The position numbers and the translations under genes are program-made. Of a DNA stretch of 60,387 nt, positions 8,337-18,109 are shown piece by piece. Each line of letters begins with the position of its first letter. Within the stretch, counting starts at the first letter, position 1. Under the pieces are notes generated by a model. That model was not told the origin of the DNA and searched no databases. It worked only from the letters and a program-made list of their open reading frames with translations. The stretch covers positions 1 through 60,387 of the forward strand of contig JASCPG010000009.1 of assembly GCA_029960085.1 (NCBI GenBank). The letters run 5' to 3'. This stretch comes from Microbacteriaceae bacterium PS02067 (GTDB lineage Bacteria > Actinomycetota > Actinomycetes > Actinomycetales > Microbacteriaceae).

Positions 8337-9245
8337 TCAACCTTCAAGCCGACGGGACGCGCGGTCAGCGTGTCTGCCGGGGATGGTGAGGAGGGCGACG
8401 GAGCCGATCACGATGGCGGTGCCGGTCCAGCCGAGCACGCTCTGGGTCTCCTGCAAGAGCCCGACGGACAGGACGATCCCGAAGACGGGCACGAGAATCG
8501 TCCATGTTGTGAGGATGTCGAGCCGGGACCGTTGCGTCTCCGTGTACCAGGCGACGGTGGTCGCGGCGGTGCCGGCCAGGGACATCCACAGCAGGGAGAG
8601 CACGAATCCCGGCGTCCATTCAATGACCGGCGGACCTTCGACGATCGCGGCGGCGACGAGGAGGATCCCGCCGCCGAGCAGCAGCTGCACGGTGGCGACG
8701 AGGAACGGGTCGGCGCGCACGGCGCGGCTGATGAGGGTGCCGGCGGTGACGGCGGCGGCGGCGGTGAGGGACAGCCATGCCCCGGTCCCGGCGCCGGCGG
8801 GCAGCACGATGAGCAGGAGTCCGGCGAGCCCGGTGAGCATCGCGGCCACCGATCGCAGGGAGGGACGTTCGCGGTAGAGCCACCAGGCGGGCAGCAGGAT
8901 GAGGACGGGCTGGACGTTGGCCAGCACGGACGCGACGCCCGTTGTCAGGCCGATGGTGCCGCCGAACATGGCGGCGTAGGCGATGGCGACGTTCACGACG
9001 CCGAGCACGCCGATCAGCGTCCAACTGCGTACCTCGCGGGGGACGGGCGCGCGGCGGATGACAGTGAGGATCAGCAGAGCGGCACCGGCGACGAGGGCGC
9101 GCAGTGCTGCGAGCCACAGCAGCGGCGCATCTTGCAGCCCGACGCTGATCGCGACGAAGCAGGACCCCCACGCGAAGGTGATCCACAGCATCCGCCACGG
9201 GCTCGGCGCCCGCCGTCCGGTGCCGGCCGCGGTGGGGGTGCTCAT
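8337..9245 (-). CDS. EamA/DMT-family transporter
   Basis: The product has 302 residues and about ten hydrophobic segments arranged as two EamA repeats; examples are PWRMLWITFAWGSCFVAISV near the N-terminus and LDILTTWTILVPVFGIVLSV in the second half. Members export metabolites or amino acids; the substrate is not readable. Its ATG overlaps the DUF2933 stop (ATGA), so it is the last gene of the minus-strand operon that starts at the CsoR operator at 12481. Its place in a copper regulon is unusual and may mean only that it was trapped there. Confidence 0.88.
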   Translation of the reverse strand: MSTPTAAGTGRRAPSPWRMLWITFAWGSCFVAISVGLQDAPLLWLAALRALVAGAALLILTVIRRAPVPREVRSWTLIGVLGVVNVAIAYAAMFGGTIGLTTGVASVLANVQPVLILLPAWWLYRERPSLRSVAAMLTGLAGLLLIVLPAGAGTGAWLSLTAAAAVTAGTLISRAVRADPFLVATVQLLLGGGILLVAAAIVEGPPVIEWTPGFVLSLLWMSLAGTAATTVAWYTETQRSRLDILTTWTILVPVFGIVLSVGLLQETQSVLGWTGTAIVIGSVALLTIPGRHADRASRRLEG

Positions 9246-9499
9246 GCGTCGTCGTCGGGGGGCGGGTTCGTGTGGTCGTGACGGGTCTGTTCACGGTGTC
9301 GTCCGTGGCCTCCGTGTCCGCGGTGGCTGAACAGGTGCAGTAGGGCGATCACGATGATGCCGGCGTAGGGGGCGGCCGCGGCGAGGTGGGTCCAGTGGTC
9401 GATGACCAGGTAGATGACGATCCCGGCGACGGCAAGCGCGATGATCCCCCAGATCCACACGCGTCCAGGGCGGGGCGGTCCGGCGTGCGGGGTGGTCAT
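9242..9499 (-). CDS. Small His-rich membrane protein, DUF2933-like
   Basis: The product has 85 residues from ATG 9499. Two hydrophobic segments (IWGIIALAVAGIVIYLVI and APYAGIIVIALLHLF) are followed by a histidine-rich tail (HRGHGGHGRH). Small proteins of this plan (DUF2933) are common in actinobacterial and proteobacterial copper or mercury islands; the tail may bind metal near the membrane. Start and stop overlap both neighbours by ATGA junctions, so it is tightly coupled in the operon. Confidence 0.7.
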   Translation of the reverse strand: MTTPHAGPPRPGRVWIWGIIALAVAGIVIYLVIDHWTHLAAAAPYAGIIVIALLHLFSHRGHGGHGRHREQTRHDHTNPPPDDDA

Positions 9500-10176
9500 G
9501 ACCGCTCCGCGGCGAGGAAGTCGTGTCTCATGCCGGGGGTGTTGTCGGTGAGACGGATGGAGGCGGCGGAGTCGGTGACGGTGCCGGTGAGGGCACGGAT
9601 CGCGTCGATGGTTTCGGGGACGACGATCGCCTCGTTGCACACCTGGTAGGTGAGGTATGCCTCGTCGCCGTCGACGGTGACGAGGTCTTCCCAGACCGCG
9701 ACTTCCCACATGTCCCCGCGGGGTCGGCCGAAGTCGCGCATCAGTTCGACCGTGGAGTTGAGGGCGACGAGCCCGTCGGACATGCGGATGAACGCGATGC
9801 GGGGGGCGGCGCGCAACGCGTCGAGGATCGGGTCGCGTGAGGCGCGGCGGGTCAGCTGCAGGGTCCAGTAGTGGTTGTGGGTATGCGTGCACGCGCCCTT
9901 CGCGGCGATCGTGACCACGTCCAGGCCGGGAATCACGGTGCGCGCGTCCGGGCCCTGGTGGGAGGGAATGACCGGTTCGGGAACCATCGTGTTCATGATG
10001 CCGCCCAGGTGCGATTCCCATGGGTCGGGGTGAGGCGGGCGGCGGATCTGATGCGCCAGTCGGTGATGATGTCCGCGACGCCAGTCAACTGCATGTCGGG
10101 TTGGGCGTGGACGGCGTCGGCGACCCTCTTGCCGATCACGCCGTATCCGTTGACGCCGACTTTGATCCTGTCCCAT
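9496..10176 (-). pseudogene. Decayed archaeal-type (type II) GAPDH
   Basis: Two pieces of a type II glyceraldehyde-3-phosphate dehydrogenase lie in different frames. The N-terminal NAD-binding strand ([19 protein letters not shown]) is read from about 10166 in one frame, without a good start codon. The C-terminal part ([20 protein letters not shown] onward, to about 9496) is in another. About 140 residues between them, including the catalytic-cysteine region, are missing. So an internal deletion and a frameshift have inactivated it. From an internal ATG the C-terminal piece could still be translated into about 170 residues, but it would lack catalysis. It sits between ubiB and DUF2933 in the CsoR-linked operon. 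Confidence 0.75.
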
Positions 10177-10219
10177 CTCCCTTTCCCCTTTTCATGGTGT
10201 TCTCGAGGCCGCGCACGGG

Positions 10220-11875
10220 TTAGTGGCGGGGCCGGCGGCGCCGCAGAGTCCACAGCAGGTAGCCGCCGAGCGCGCCGATCGTGCCGGTCCCGGCGCCGAT
10301 CAGGACGCCTTCCCGGGAGCGCCATTTCGTGTTCCCGCCGACGAGGGTGCCGATCCCGCCGATCAGCGCGGCGGCGATCATTCCCGCGACGACACGGTTG
10401 CCGACGCGTTCGGCGCGCCCGACGAGAGGTTCCAGCTCCGTCGCGCGCAGGTGCACCTCGAACCCGCCGTCTTCGAGGAGATGCCGGAGCCGGCTCAGGG
10501 TGGCGGGCAGCTCGGTGAGCAGTGCCCCGGTGTCGGCTCCCGCGCGCGCCCATCGCCGGGCCAGAGCCGGCAGGGACAGCTGGGCGCGGGTGAGCTGCTC
10601 AGCGTAGGGCTGCAGGGCGTCGAGCATCTGGAAGTCCGGATCCAGCCGCGCCGCGGTCCCTTCGGCCATCATCAGCACTTTGAACAGCAGCGCCGTCTCC
10701 TGCGGAAGGTGCAGCTGGTGCTGCTGCAGGATGCCGAGCAGCTGCTGGAGCATGGTTGCGAGGCTGATCTCCGACAGCGAACGGCCCCGGTAGCGGGCCG
10801 TGAACGCGGTGATCGCCTGCCGCAGCCCTGCCCGGTCGACGACGTCGGCGGTCCGGGAGAGTTCTATCAGGGCGGTGGTGAGGGCGTCCGGGTCGTCGCG
10901 GGTGAAGGCGAGCACGATGCCGGCGAGGCCGTCCGTGGTCTGTTCGGTGAGCTCCCCGACCATCCCGAAGTCGATCAGCGCGAGCGCGCCGTCGGGCTGC
11001 ACGAACATGTTCCCGGGATGGGGGTCGGCATGGAACAACCGGTTGTCGAACACCATCGTGAGCACGATGTCGGCACCCAGCCGCGCGAGTGCGACCCGGT
11101 CGATGCCGGCGGCGTCCAGGCCCTCCAGGTCGTCGATCCGCACCCCGCTCATCCGCTCCAGGGTCAGCACGCGCGAGGTCGTGGTCTCCCCGTGCACGCG
11201 GGGAATCCGCACCCGCGCCGCGTGGGCGAACTCCTGCGCGAACCGTTCGGCGTTGCGGGCCTCCTGCAGGTAGTCCAGCTCGGCACGCAGCGTGCGGGAG
11301 AACTCCTCCACCAGCCCGGGCAGGTCGTACTGCCGGATGGCATCCCAGCGCCGGTCGGCGCGGTCGGCGAGGTTGCGGAGAATGTCCAGGTCTTCGTGCA
11401 CCTGCGCGACCACGCCGGGCCGGCGCACCTTCACGACGACCTCGGTGCCGTCGTGAAGAGTTGCCGCGTACGCCTGCCCGATGGACGCCGCCGCCAGCGG
11501 CACCGGGTCGAACTGGGCAAACACGTGCTCTGGGTCGGCGCCGAGCTCTTCACGGAGCACGTCCCGAATGCCCTCCCACGGTGCCGCGGCGACGTCGTCC
11601 TGCAGTTTGGCGAACTCGGCGACCCATGCCGCGGGGAGCAGATCGTGCCGGGTGGAGAGGATCTGGCCCAGTTTCACGAACGTCGGCCCGAGCTCCTCCA
11701 ACGCGACCCGCACATGCTCCGGGTTCGTGTAGGGGTCCTCCTGCCGGGCGTGTCCGAGGGCGCCGCGGTGGAACGGCACCAAGCCGCCCAGGCCCAGCAC
11801 GCCGGCCAGGACGCCGAGTCCGTGCCGGCGCAGCACGGCCCCGATCTGCCGGTACCGGCTACCCCCCGCGCCCAT
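10220..11875 (-). CDS. UbiB/ABC1-family atypical kinase
   Basis: The product has 551 residues. Signature regions are [16 protein letters not shown] (the KxGQ motif), [15 protein letters not shown] (the Ala-rich loop), [10 protein letters not shown] (catalytic Lys), [11 protein letters not shown] and LIDFGMVG (metal-binding Asp). Two hydrophobic segments at the C-terminus ([19 protein letters not shown] and [19 protein letters not shown]) anchor it in the membrane, as in COQ8/UbiB. Members support quinone or lipid metabolism and bind or hydrolyse ATP rather than phosphorylating proteins. Its start overlaps the upstream NTPase stop by one base. Copper attacks quinones and membranes, so a role in repair under copper stress is possible but inferred. 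Confidence 0.93.
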   Translation of the reverse strand: MGAGGSRYRQIGAVLRRHGLGVLAGVLGLGGLVPFHRGALGHARQEDPYTNPEHVRVALEELGPTFVKLGQILSTRHDLLPAAWVAEFAKLQDDVAAAPWEGIRDVLREELGADPEHVFAQFDPVPLAAASIGQAYAATLHDGTEVVVKVRRPGVVAQVHEDLDILRNLADRADRRWDAIRQYDLPGLVEEFSRTLRAELDYLQEARNAERFAQEFAHAARVRIPRVHGETTTSRVLTLERMSGVRIDDLEGLDAAGIDRVALARLGADIVLTMVFDNRLFHADPHPGNMFVQPDGALALIDFGMVGELTEQTTDGLAGIVLAFTRDDPDALTTALIELSRTADVVDRAGLRQAITAFTARYRGRSLSEISLATMLQQLLGILQQHQLHLPQETALLFKVLMMAEGTAARLDPDFQMLDALQPYAEQLTRAQLSLPALARRWARAGADTGALLTELPATLSRLRHLLEDGGFEVHLRATELEPLVGRAERVGNRVVAGMIAAALIGGIGTLVGGNTKWRSREGVLIGAGTGTIGALGGYLLWTLRRRRPRH

Positions 11876-12468
11876 CAGCTCACGCCCCTCTCAGCTGGCC
11901 TGTCGGCCGATGCTCGTTCCAGGATGAGTTCGACGCGCACGTCCGGTGGCAGTGCGGGGACGGTGACCACGGGGAACGGCAGCTCCCGATACACCTGCCC
12001 GATCAGCTCGTGGAGGCGCTGCTGCGCGGCCGCGTCCTCGGTGCGCGCGTAATCGGGAGCCAGCGGCAGCAGGTCCAGCAGGAACACGGTCGCGTACCGC
12101 GCCTGGGTGACCGCGTCCCGCAGCGCGGGGTCGGGGTCGATGCCGAGGAACCGGTAGTAGGCCAGCGAGTCCGGCAGGGCCCGGTCCAGGAACACCGTCT
12201 GCGCCGGGTCCAGGTCACGCTCCTGCTGGATCTGCATGTCTACGACCGCGCGCTGGAACTCGCTCTGCCGTGCCCGCACCTCCGCAGTGCTGCGCCCGCT
12301 GATCCGTTGCAGGTCGATGTAGTGGCGGGCATGCTCCATCGTCGTCGCATACCCCCGGGCGTGCAACAGGTTCACCGTCGTGGTCTTCCCCGAGCTCGGA
12401 CCCCCGGTCAGCACATGCCAGCCGGACCCGTGAGCGGGGTGAGGATGCCGAACGCCGGTCATGTTCAC
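11875..12468 (-). CDS. P-loop NTPase (AAA_28-like)
   Basis: The product has 197 residues. A P-loop TGGPSSGKTTTV lies near residue 22, and VFLDRALPDSLAYY carries a Walker-B-like Asp with Arg, as in the AAA_28 and NadR-kinase-like NTPases. The C-terminus (YRELPFPVVTVPALPPDVRV) is typical of that group. The substrate is unknown. It is the first gene of the minus-strand operon and starts 13 bp from the CsoR operator, diverging from csoR, so it is probably copper-induced. ATG is the only good start. Confidence 0.82.
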   Translation of the reverse strand: MNMTGVRHPHPAHGSGWHVLTGGPSSGKTTTVNLLHARGYATTMEHARHYIDLQRISGRSTAEVRARQSEFQRAVVDMQIQQERDLDPAQTVFLDRALPDSLAYYRFLGIDPDPALRDAVTQARYATVFLLDLLPLAPDYARTEDAAAQQRLHELIGQVYRELPFPVVTVPALPPDVRVELILERASADRPAERGVS

Positions 12469-12480
12469 ACCCTACACCCC

Positions 12481-12497
12481 ATACCCCTAGTGGGTAT
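12481..12497. promoter_or_regulatory. CsoR operator 1
   Basis: ATACCC-CTAGT-GGGTAT matches the pseudo-palindrome bound by CsoR-family Cu(I) repressors. It lies in the 55-bp gap between the divergent NTPase gene and csoR, so it can control both. The GAGGAGG ribosome-binding site of csoR follows at 12511. Confidence 0.85.
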
Positions 12498-12523
12498 GTT
12501 AGATTGGGGTGAGGAGGTGCGAG

Positions 12524-12808
12524 ATGGCACACGGATATGTGGACGACAAGCAGGCGCTGCTGGCGCGGTTGCGACGCGCGGAGGGTCAGGTGCGGGGGAT
12601 CGCGCGGATGGTCGACGAGGACGTGTACTGCATCGACATCCTCACCCAGGTGTCCGCGGTCACCAAAGCGCTGGAGTCAGTGGCGCTGACACTGCTGGAA
12701 GACCACCTCGGGCACTGCGTCGCGCAGGCGACCGCGGAAGGCGGGCCGGTCGCGGAGGAGAAGCTCCGTGAGGCCAACGCCGCCATCGCCCGCCTCGTGC
12801 GCTCCTAA
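12524..12808 (+). CDS. csoR: Copper-sensing repressor CsoR
   Basis: The product has 94 residues from ATG 12524, chosen over GTG 12509 because GAGGAGG (12511-12517) precedes it. The all-alpha DUF156 fold includes RLRRAEGQVRGIARMV. The Cu(I) ligands are C36 (VYCIDIL), H61 and C65 (DHLGHC), the same numbers as in Mycobacterium tuberculosis CsoR. Apo-CsoR binds the operator, and Cu(I) releases it. It lies beside an operator copy (autoregulation) and leads copZ and copA; two further operators are near 20.5 kb. Confidence 0.96.
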   Translation: MAHGYVDDKQALLARLRRAEGQVRGIARMVDEDVYCIDILTQVSAVTKALESVALTLLEDHLGHCVAQATAEGGPVAEEKLREANAAIARLVRS

Positions 12809-12857
12809 GACACCCCCTCTACTCACATTCACACAAAGCTCTTGAAGGGAGCACATC

Positions 12858-13217
12858 ATGACCGGACAGGGATTCCAGGACCTCGGCCTGCAGGCGACCA
12901 GCACCGGCGGCGGCTGCGCCTGTTGCAGCCCCACCTCCCACGCCACGGCAGCCACCGACACCGGCGCACCGGCGCAGCAGACGGCGGCGGGCGAGACCGT
13001 GTCGGCGCAGTTCCTGGTGGAGGGGATGACCTGCGCGCACTGCGTGCGTAGCGTCACCGAAGAGGTCTCCGCGATCGACGGCGTCTCCGACGTCGCGGTC
13101 GATCTGCACGCCGGCGGTGTGTCCACGGTGACGGTGTCCAGCGCCGCGCCGGTGGATGCGGAGCGGGTGCGGGCGGCGGTGGAGGAGGCCGGCTACAGCC
13201 TCGCCTCAGCGTCATGA
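12858..13217 (+). CDS. copZ: Copper chaperone CopZ-like, with Cys-rich N-terminal extension
   Basis: The product has 119 residues; classical CopZ has about 70. The C-terminal heavy-metal-associated domain (residues 50-115) carries GMTCAHC with C59 and C62. The extra N-terminal 45 residues contain C20, C22 and C23 (GGCACCSP), a possible second metal site, and a low-complexity Ala/Thr linker. It delivers Cu(I) to CopA, whose ATG overlaps its stop (ATGA at 13214). Such extended forms recur in actinobacteria; the function of the extension is inferred. Confidence 0.92.
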   Translation: MTGQGFQDLGLQATSTGGGCACCSPTSHATAATDTGAPAQQTAAGETVSAQFLVEGMTCAHCVRSVTEEVSAIDGVSDVAVDLHAGGVSTVTVSSAAPVDAERVRAAVEEAGYSLASAS

Positions 13218-15499
13218 CCACGACGACGACGGATGTCGATCTCGACATCACCGGGATGACCTGCGCGTCGTGCGCGACCCGGGTGGAGCGGAAGCTGAAC
13301 AAGCTGCCCGGGGTGGCGGCGACGGTCAACTTCGCCACCGAGAAGGCCCGCGTGCACGCCGAGTCCGCGGTGCCGGTGGAGGAGCTGATCGCGGCGGTCG
13401 AGCAGGCCGGGTACGGGGCATCCGTCCCCGCCCCACCCGTCGACACCCCCGACGAGAAGACCACGCCGCAGGATGCGGAGTTGGTGTCGTTGCGGCAGCG
13501 GCTGATCGTCTCGGCGATCCTGGCGGTGCCGGTGGCGGTGTTGTCGATGATCCCGGCGCTGCAGTTCACCTACTGGCAGTGGCTGACCCTGACCCTGGCG
13601 GCCCCGGTGGTGGTGTGGGGGGCGTGGCCGTTCCACCGTGCCGCGGCGATCAACGCCCGTCACGGTGCGGCGACGATGGACACCCTGATCAGCCTCGGCG
13701 TGCTGGCTGCGTTCGGCTGGTCCCTGTATGCCCTGTTCTTCGGCGGTGCCGGGATGCCCGGGATGCGGATGAGCGTGACCTTCGTCGGCACCCCGCAGTC
13801 CGGCGGTCACGAGGTGTATCTGGAGGTCGCCGCACTGGTGACGGTGTTCATCCTCCTCGGCCGCTACCTGGAGACCCGCGCGAAGCGGCAATCCGGGGAG
13901 GCTCTGCGCGCCCTGTTGGAGCTGGGCGCGAAAGACGCCGTCATCCTCCGCACGGGTGTCGAGCAGCGCGTCCCGGTCGCCCAGCTGGTGCCCGGCGACA
14001 TCGTGGTGGTGCGGCCGGGGGAGAAGATCCCCGCCGACGGTGTCGTCACCGAGGGTGTCTCCGCGGTGGACGAGTCGATGCTGACCGGCGAGTCCGTCCC
14101 CGTCGAAGTCGCCCCCGGCTCGAAGGTGGTCGGCGCGACGGTGAACACCGGCGGCCGGCTGCTGGTGGAGCTCACCCGGGTCGGCGCGGACACGGAGCTG
14201 GCCCGGATGGCCAGGTTGGTGGAGGAGGCGCAGACCGGGAAGGCGCAGGTGCAGCGCCTCGCCGACCGGGTCTCCGCGATCTTCGTCCCCATCGTCATCG
14301 CCCTCGCCATCGTCGCGTTCACGGTGTGGCTTCTGGTCGGGGCTTCCCCGGAGGTCGCCTTCACCGCCGCGGTGACCACCCTGATCATCGCCTGCCCGTG
14401 CGCGCTGGGGCTGGCGACGCCGACCGCTCTGCTGGTCGGCACCGGCCGCGGCGCCCAGCTGGGCATCCTCATCCGCGGACCCCAGGTGCTCGAGCAGACC
14501 CGCCGCATCGACACCGTCGTGCTCGACAAGACCGGCACCATCACCGCCGGCACCATGACCGTCACCGGCATCCACCCCGCTCCCGGCACCGATGAGGCGG
14601 AGCTGATCCGGTTCGCCGCGGCGCTCGAGCACGGCTCCGAGCACCCCATCGGCCGCGCCATCACCGCCGCAGCCGACGGCCCGACGGATGCCGTGGAGTC
14701 ATTCGCCGCCGAGGCCGGTCAAGGCGTGCAGGGCATCGTCGACGGCCGCCTGGTCGCCGCCGGCCGCGCCTCCTGGATCACCACCCAATGGGCGCTCCCC
14801 ATCCCCGCCGAGCTCGCCGCGACCATCGCGGCGGACGAGGCGGCGGGGGCGACGGTGACGGTGGTGGCGTGGGACGGGCAGGTGCGCGGGGCGATCAGCG
14901 TCGCCGACACCATCAAACCCACCAGCCGTGAGGCGGTCGCACGGCTCCGGGAGCTCGGGTTGACCCCGATCCTGCTCACCGGCGACAACCCCGGCGCCGC
15001 CCGCGCGATCGCCAACCAGGCCGGGATCGAGGACGTCCGCGCCGGGGTCACCCCGCAGGGCAAGCTCGACACCATCCGCGACCTGCAGGCCGCGGGCCGG
15101 GTGGTCGCGATGGTCGGCGACGGCGTCAACGACGCCGCAGCCCTCGCCGCCGCCGACCTCGGGATCGCGATGGGCACCGGCACCGACGCGGCCATCACCG
15201 CCGCGGACCTGACCATCGTCTCCGGCGACCTGATGCTGGTCCCGGACGCGATCCGGCTGGCCCGCCGCACCCTGGGCACGATCAAGGGGAACCTGTTCTG
15301 GGCGTTCGCGTACAACGTCGCCGCGATCCCGGTCGCGATGCTCGCCCTGCTCAACCCCATCCTCGCCGCCGCGGCAATGGCGTTCAGCAGCGTGTTCGTC
15401 GTCACCAACAGCCTCCGCCTGCGCCGCTTCCGCCCCCTGCCCACCCCGACCCGTGCCGGCGCCCCCGCCACCCGAGAGCCCGCGCCCGTCCAGGCCTAA
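13214..15499 (+). CDS. copA: Cu(I)-exporting P1B-type ATPase CopA
   Basis: The product has 761 residues. It has one N-terminal HMA domain with GMTCASC (C17, C20), eight expected transmembrane segments, the ion-binding motif CPC in [13 protein letters not shown] near residue 394, the phosphorylation motif DKTGT near 438, TGDN near 590 and GDGVNDA near 634. This is a complete P1B-1 pump exporting Cu(I) from the cytoplasm. It overlaps copZ and precedes the YHS protein gene by 25 bp, under CsoR operator 1. Confidence 0.97.
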   Translation: MTTTTTDVDLDITGMTCASCATRVERKLNKLPGVAATVNFATEKARVHAESAVPVEELIAAVEQAGYGASVPAPPVDTPDEKTTPQDAELVSLRQRLIVSAILAVPVAVLSMIPALQFTYWQWLTLTLAAPVVVWGAWPFHRAAAINARHGAATMDTLISLGVLAAFGWSLYALFFGGAGMPGMRMSVTFVGTPQSGGHEVYLEVAALVTVFILLGRYLETRAKRQSGEALRALLELGAKDAVILRTGVEQRVPVAQLVPGDIVVVRPGEKIPADGVVTEGVSAVDESMLTGESVPVEVAPGSKVVGATVNTGGRLLVELTRVGADTELARMARLVEEAQTGKAQVQRLADRVSAIFVPIVIALAIVAFTVWLLVGASPEVAFTAAVTTLIIACPCALGLATPTALLVGTGRGAQLGILIRGPQVLEQTRRIDTVVLDKTGTITAGTMTVTGIHPAPGTDEAELIRFAAALEHGSEHPIGRAITAAADGPTDAVESFAAEAGQGVQGIVDGRLVAAGRASWITTQWALPIPAELAATIAADEAAGATVTVVAWDGQVRGAISVADTIKPTSREAVARLRELGLTPILLTGDNPGAARAIANQAGIEDVRAGVTPQGKLDTIRDLQAAGRVVAMVGDGVNDAAALAAADLGIAMGTGTDAAITAADLTIVSGDLMLVPDAIRLARRTLGTIKGNLFWAFAYNVAAIPVAMLALLNPILAAAAMAFSSVFVVTNSLRLRRFRPLPTPTRAGAPATREPAPVQA

Positions 15500-15524
15500 C
15501 CATCGCTCGAGAAGGAGACACACC

Positions 15525-15803
15525 ATGTCCCACGACCACGACCACTCCGGGCACGACCACACGCACGGGCACGACCATGGAGGACACGAGCATGGTGCGC
15601 ACGAGCATCACCATCACGAGCCGCCGGCGGGGGCGACGAACCTGGTGACCTGTCCGGTGATGCCCGGCAACCAGGTCGACCCGGCCTGGGCCGAGCAGCG
15701 CGGCCTGTTCCGCGACTACCAGGGCAGCCGGTACTGGTTCTGCTGCGCCGAGTGCGGGCCGCTGTTCGACGCCGACCCGGCCCGCTACGCGCACGCCGCC
15801 TGA
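15525..15803 (+). CDS. His-rich YHS-like metal-binding protein
   Basis: The product has 92 residues from ATG 15525 (GAGAAGGAGA upstream). The first 35 residues are almost all His, Asp and Gly (SHDHDHSGHDHTHGHDHGGH). The rest is a YHS-type mini-domain: VTCPVMPGNQVD, then YWFCCAECGPLFDADPARY. The cysteines and histidines suggest soluble binding of copper or another soft metal, perhaps as a buffer for CopA upstream. No signal peptide, so cytoplasmic. Confidence 0.85.
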   Translation: MSHDHDHSGHDHTHGHDHGGHEHGAHEHHHHEPPAGATNLVTCPVMPGNQVDPAWAEQRGLFRDYQGSRYWFCCAECGPLFDADPARYAHAA

Positions 15804-15833
15804 CCGGCCAGATAACCCGGTCGGAGATAGAGG

Positions 15834-16451
15834 GTGGACACGGCGGTCGGGCTGGTGCAGGCCTACCTGCGGGTCAACGGCTACTTCACCGTCGCCGAAT
15901 ACCCCGTGCTGGATGCCACCGGGCCCGGCGGGCCGCGCACCATCACCGACCTGGACATCCTCGCCGTACGGCTGCACCGCGCACCGGGAGCGTCCGGGGC
16001 CGTTGACGCGCCCCTGGACCCGGCGCTAGGCGCCGGGAGCGGGGCGGACATGATCGTCGGCGAGGTCAAGGAGGGCCGCCCGCACCCCAACCCGGCGATG
16101 CGTGACCCGGCGGTGCTGGAAGCCGCGTTCACCCGGTTCGGGTGCTGTGCACCTGACGATGCCGCCCGGCTGGTCGCCGAGCTGCTGAAGACGGGACGGA
16201 CCGTGGCACCGGAAGGGCACACGATCCGCACGGTCGTGTTCGGCAATCCCACCTCCCCGCCCGGGGCGGGGACGCCGTGGCACACCATCCCGTTCACCCG
16301 GGTGCTGCGCTACCTCGAAGACCACCTCAGCGCGCACTGGGGAATGCTCGGCCGAACTCAGATCAAGGACGACACCCTCGCCCTGCTGGCGCTGCGGGAG
16401 AAAGCCCACCGCGCCGCGACCGGCGCCCCCTACCGAGGCCACGACCGGTAA
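15834..16451 (+). CDS. Uncharacterised protein with nuclease-like D...ExK pattern
   Basis: The product has 205 residues from GTG 15834. I do not recognise the family. TITDLDILAVRL followed by DMIVGEVKEG gives an Asp ... Glu-x-Lys pattern on predicted strands, like the PD-(D/E)XK nuclease fold. No membrane segment is visible. It follows the YHS gene by 30 bp and precedes a hydrolase, in the copA transcript. A DNA-maintenance role is only a hypothesis; the gene may be a passenger in copper islands. Confidence 0.65.
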   Translation: MDTAVGLVQAYLRVNGYFTVAEYPVLDATGPGGPRTITDLDILAVRLHRAPGASGAVDAPLDPALGAGSGADMIVGEVKEGRPHPNPAMRDPAVLEAAFTRFGCCAPDDAARLVAELLKTGRTVAPEGHTIRTVVFGNPTSPPGAGTPWHTIPFTRVLRYLEDHLSAHWGMLGRTQIKDDTLALLALREKAHRAATGAPYRGHDR

Positions 16452-16461
16452 GGGGCGGGTC

Positions 16462-17346
16462 ATGGCGGGGGAGCGTGTGCACACGCAGGGGGAGCCGGTG
16501 TGGGTGCGCACCCGTGACGGGCGCGCCCTGTATGCGATGGTGCTGCCCGCCCCGGCCGGGACCACCGGGGTGCCGACGGTGGTGTTCGAGGCGGGATCGG
16601 CGGCGACCCGGTCCACCTGGGTGTTGGTGCAGACCCGGGTCGCCGCGTTTACGCGGGCCGTGGTGTATGACCGGGCGGGGCTGGGTCGGTCCGTCCCGGA
16701 TAGTGCAGGGCGCACCCTGGACCGGATGGCCGACGACCTGAACGATCTGCTGGACGGCCTCGAGCCGAGCAGCGGGTTCGTGCAGGTGGGGCATTCCGCG
16801 GGCGGCCCGATGGTGCGGCTGGCCGCGTCCCGCCGCCCGGACCGGGTGGCCGGGCTGGTGCTGGTGGATCCGACCGATGAGGCAGCGGACCTCCTGTTCG
16901 GTATGCGGTTCCGGGTCGGGGAGAAGATCGTGATCGCCGTGGAGTGGGTGCTGGCCCGGGTGGGGATGCTGGAGCGGTTCTTCCGGTTCCTCGGGGAGGG
17001 GATGCCCGAGGATGTGCGGGCCGATCTTCACCGGGAGGCGTTCCGGCCCGCGGTGGTGGTCACCCAGGGTCGGCAAGCGCGCACCTTCCTCACCGAGCTG
17101 CACGCCTGGCAGGGCGACCCGCCGGCGCTGCCCGATGTCCCGGTCACCGTCATCTCCGGCAGTCTCGCGGACGGGATGCCGCGACGGGTCCGGGATGCCG
17201 CGACCGCCGCCGGGCGGTATCGGGCCGCACAGTCCCGGCAGGGCCGGCACGTGGTCGCTGCCCGCTCCGGCCACTACATCCCCGCCACAGAACCAGATCT
17301 GATCGCTGCGGAGATCCGCCGCCTCGTCCTCCCACCCGCAGGATAA
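16462..17346 (+). CDS. Alpha/beta-fold hydrolase
   Basis: The product has 294 residues. The nucleophile elbow GHSAGG, the acid loop LVLVDPTDEA and a C-terminal histidine in RSGHYIP form the expected Ser-Asp-His triad. YDRAGLGRS resembles the haloperoxidase/esterase subgroup. No signal peptide. Start ATG 16462 has AAGGGG upstream and lies 10 bp after the previous gene, so it is the last gene of the csoR-copA transcript. The substrate is unknown. Confidence 0.85.
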   Translation: MAGERVHTQGEPVWVRTRDGRALYAMVLPAPAGTTGVPTVVFEAGSAATRSTWVLVQTRVAAFTRAVVYDRAGLGRSVPDSAGRTLDRMADDLNDLLDGLEPSSGFVQVGHSAGGPMVRLAASRRPDRVAGLVLVDPTDEAADLLFGMRFRVGEKIVIAVEWVLARVGMLERFFRFLGEGMPEDVRADLHREAFRPAVVVTQGRQARTFLTELHAWQGDPPALPDVPVTVISGSLADGMPRRVRDAATAAGRYRAAQSRQGRHVVAARSGHYIPATEPDLIAAEIRRLVLPPAG

Positions 17347-17374
17347 CCCCGGGTTGTCTGGCGGGCGTGCCTAG

Positions 17375-18109
17375 TCAGGCCACAGCAGGGGTGCGCCGCC
17401 GCCAGGCGATCGCGCCGGTGAGGGCGAGACCACCCAGCCCACCCCACAAGGTGACAGCGGAGACGCCTTGCCCGATGAGGACGGCGGGGGTGATGCCGGT
17501 GCGCAGGTCGGTGTCGGCGATCAGCGCCCCGGCCTGTCCGGCGGGCAGACCGGTGAGGGTGCTGCCGTCGCCGCGGACCCGGCGGGTGCGGTACCGCTGC
17601 CGACGCAGCGCCTTCTCGGCCGCGTCCAAGACCGCACCGGGGGGCGTGTCGGGGAGGACGCGGCGGGTGTGGGCGGGCAGGCGGGACAGGTTGCGGGGGG
17701 TGGCCGGGGGCGGGGCGAGCAGCGCGGTCAGGTGGTGGCGGATGCGGGGGATGACGCAGCCGATCAGCGACGCGAACAACAGCAGGTAGATCGCGGAGAA
17801 CCACACCGACCCGAACACGTCGTGCAGCTGCAGCAGGTCCACCGCCCACATCCAGCCCGGGTTGGTCTTGTCGAACTGGATCACCCCGTTCGGGTCGGAG
17901 GAGCGTTGCGGGATCAACGACCCGGGGATCGCGGCCACCGCGAGCAGCAGCAACAACACCAGGGCGGTGCGCATGCTGGTCAGCTGCCGCCACGCCCACC
18001 GCGCCCACCCCGACACGCTCAGGCGCGGATTCGTGCGCTCCTCCACCGGCCGGTCGACGTGATCGGCGGGCAGCTGCGGGGCCTGCTCACTGCGGATCGA
18101 CACGCGCAT
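17375..18109 (-). CDS. Chimeric ORF: ResB N-terminus joined to Lnt C-terminus
   Basis: The open frame has 244 residues; a normal ResB has over 450. Residues 1 to about 180 resemble the start of the cytochrome c biogenesis protein ResB, with two transmembrane segments (TALVLLLLLAVAAIPGSLIP and WFSAIYLLLFASLIGCVIP). The remainder (DGSTLTGLPAGQAGALIADT, then DLRTGITPAV and a last membrane helix) reads like the extreme C-terminus of apolipoprotein N-acyltransferase. A deletion between neighbouring resB and lnt genes would explain it, and lgt directly upstream supports a lipoprotein-modification origin. It is unlikely to keep either activity. Confidence 0.6.
   Translation of the reverse strand: MRVSIRSEQAPQLPADHVDRPVEERTNPRLSVSGWARWAWRQLTSMRTALVLLLLLAVAAIPGSLIPQRSSDPNGVIQFDKTNPGWMWAVDLLQLHDVFGSVWFSAIYLLLFASLIGCVIPRIRHHLTALLAPPPATPRNLSRLPAHTRRVLPDTPPGAVLDAAEKALRRQRYRTRRVRGDGSTLTGLPAGQAGALIADTDLRTGITPAVLIGQGVSAVTLWGGLGGLALTGAIAWRRRTPAVA

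Noticed and set aside
10223..12771. Long plus-strand frames opposite ubiB and the NTPase gene
   Set aside because: Compositional shadows; the minus-strand proteins have complete family motifs.
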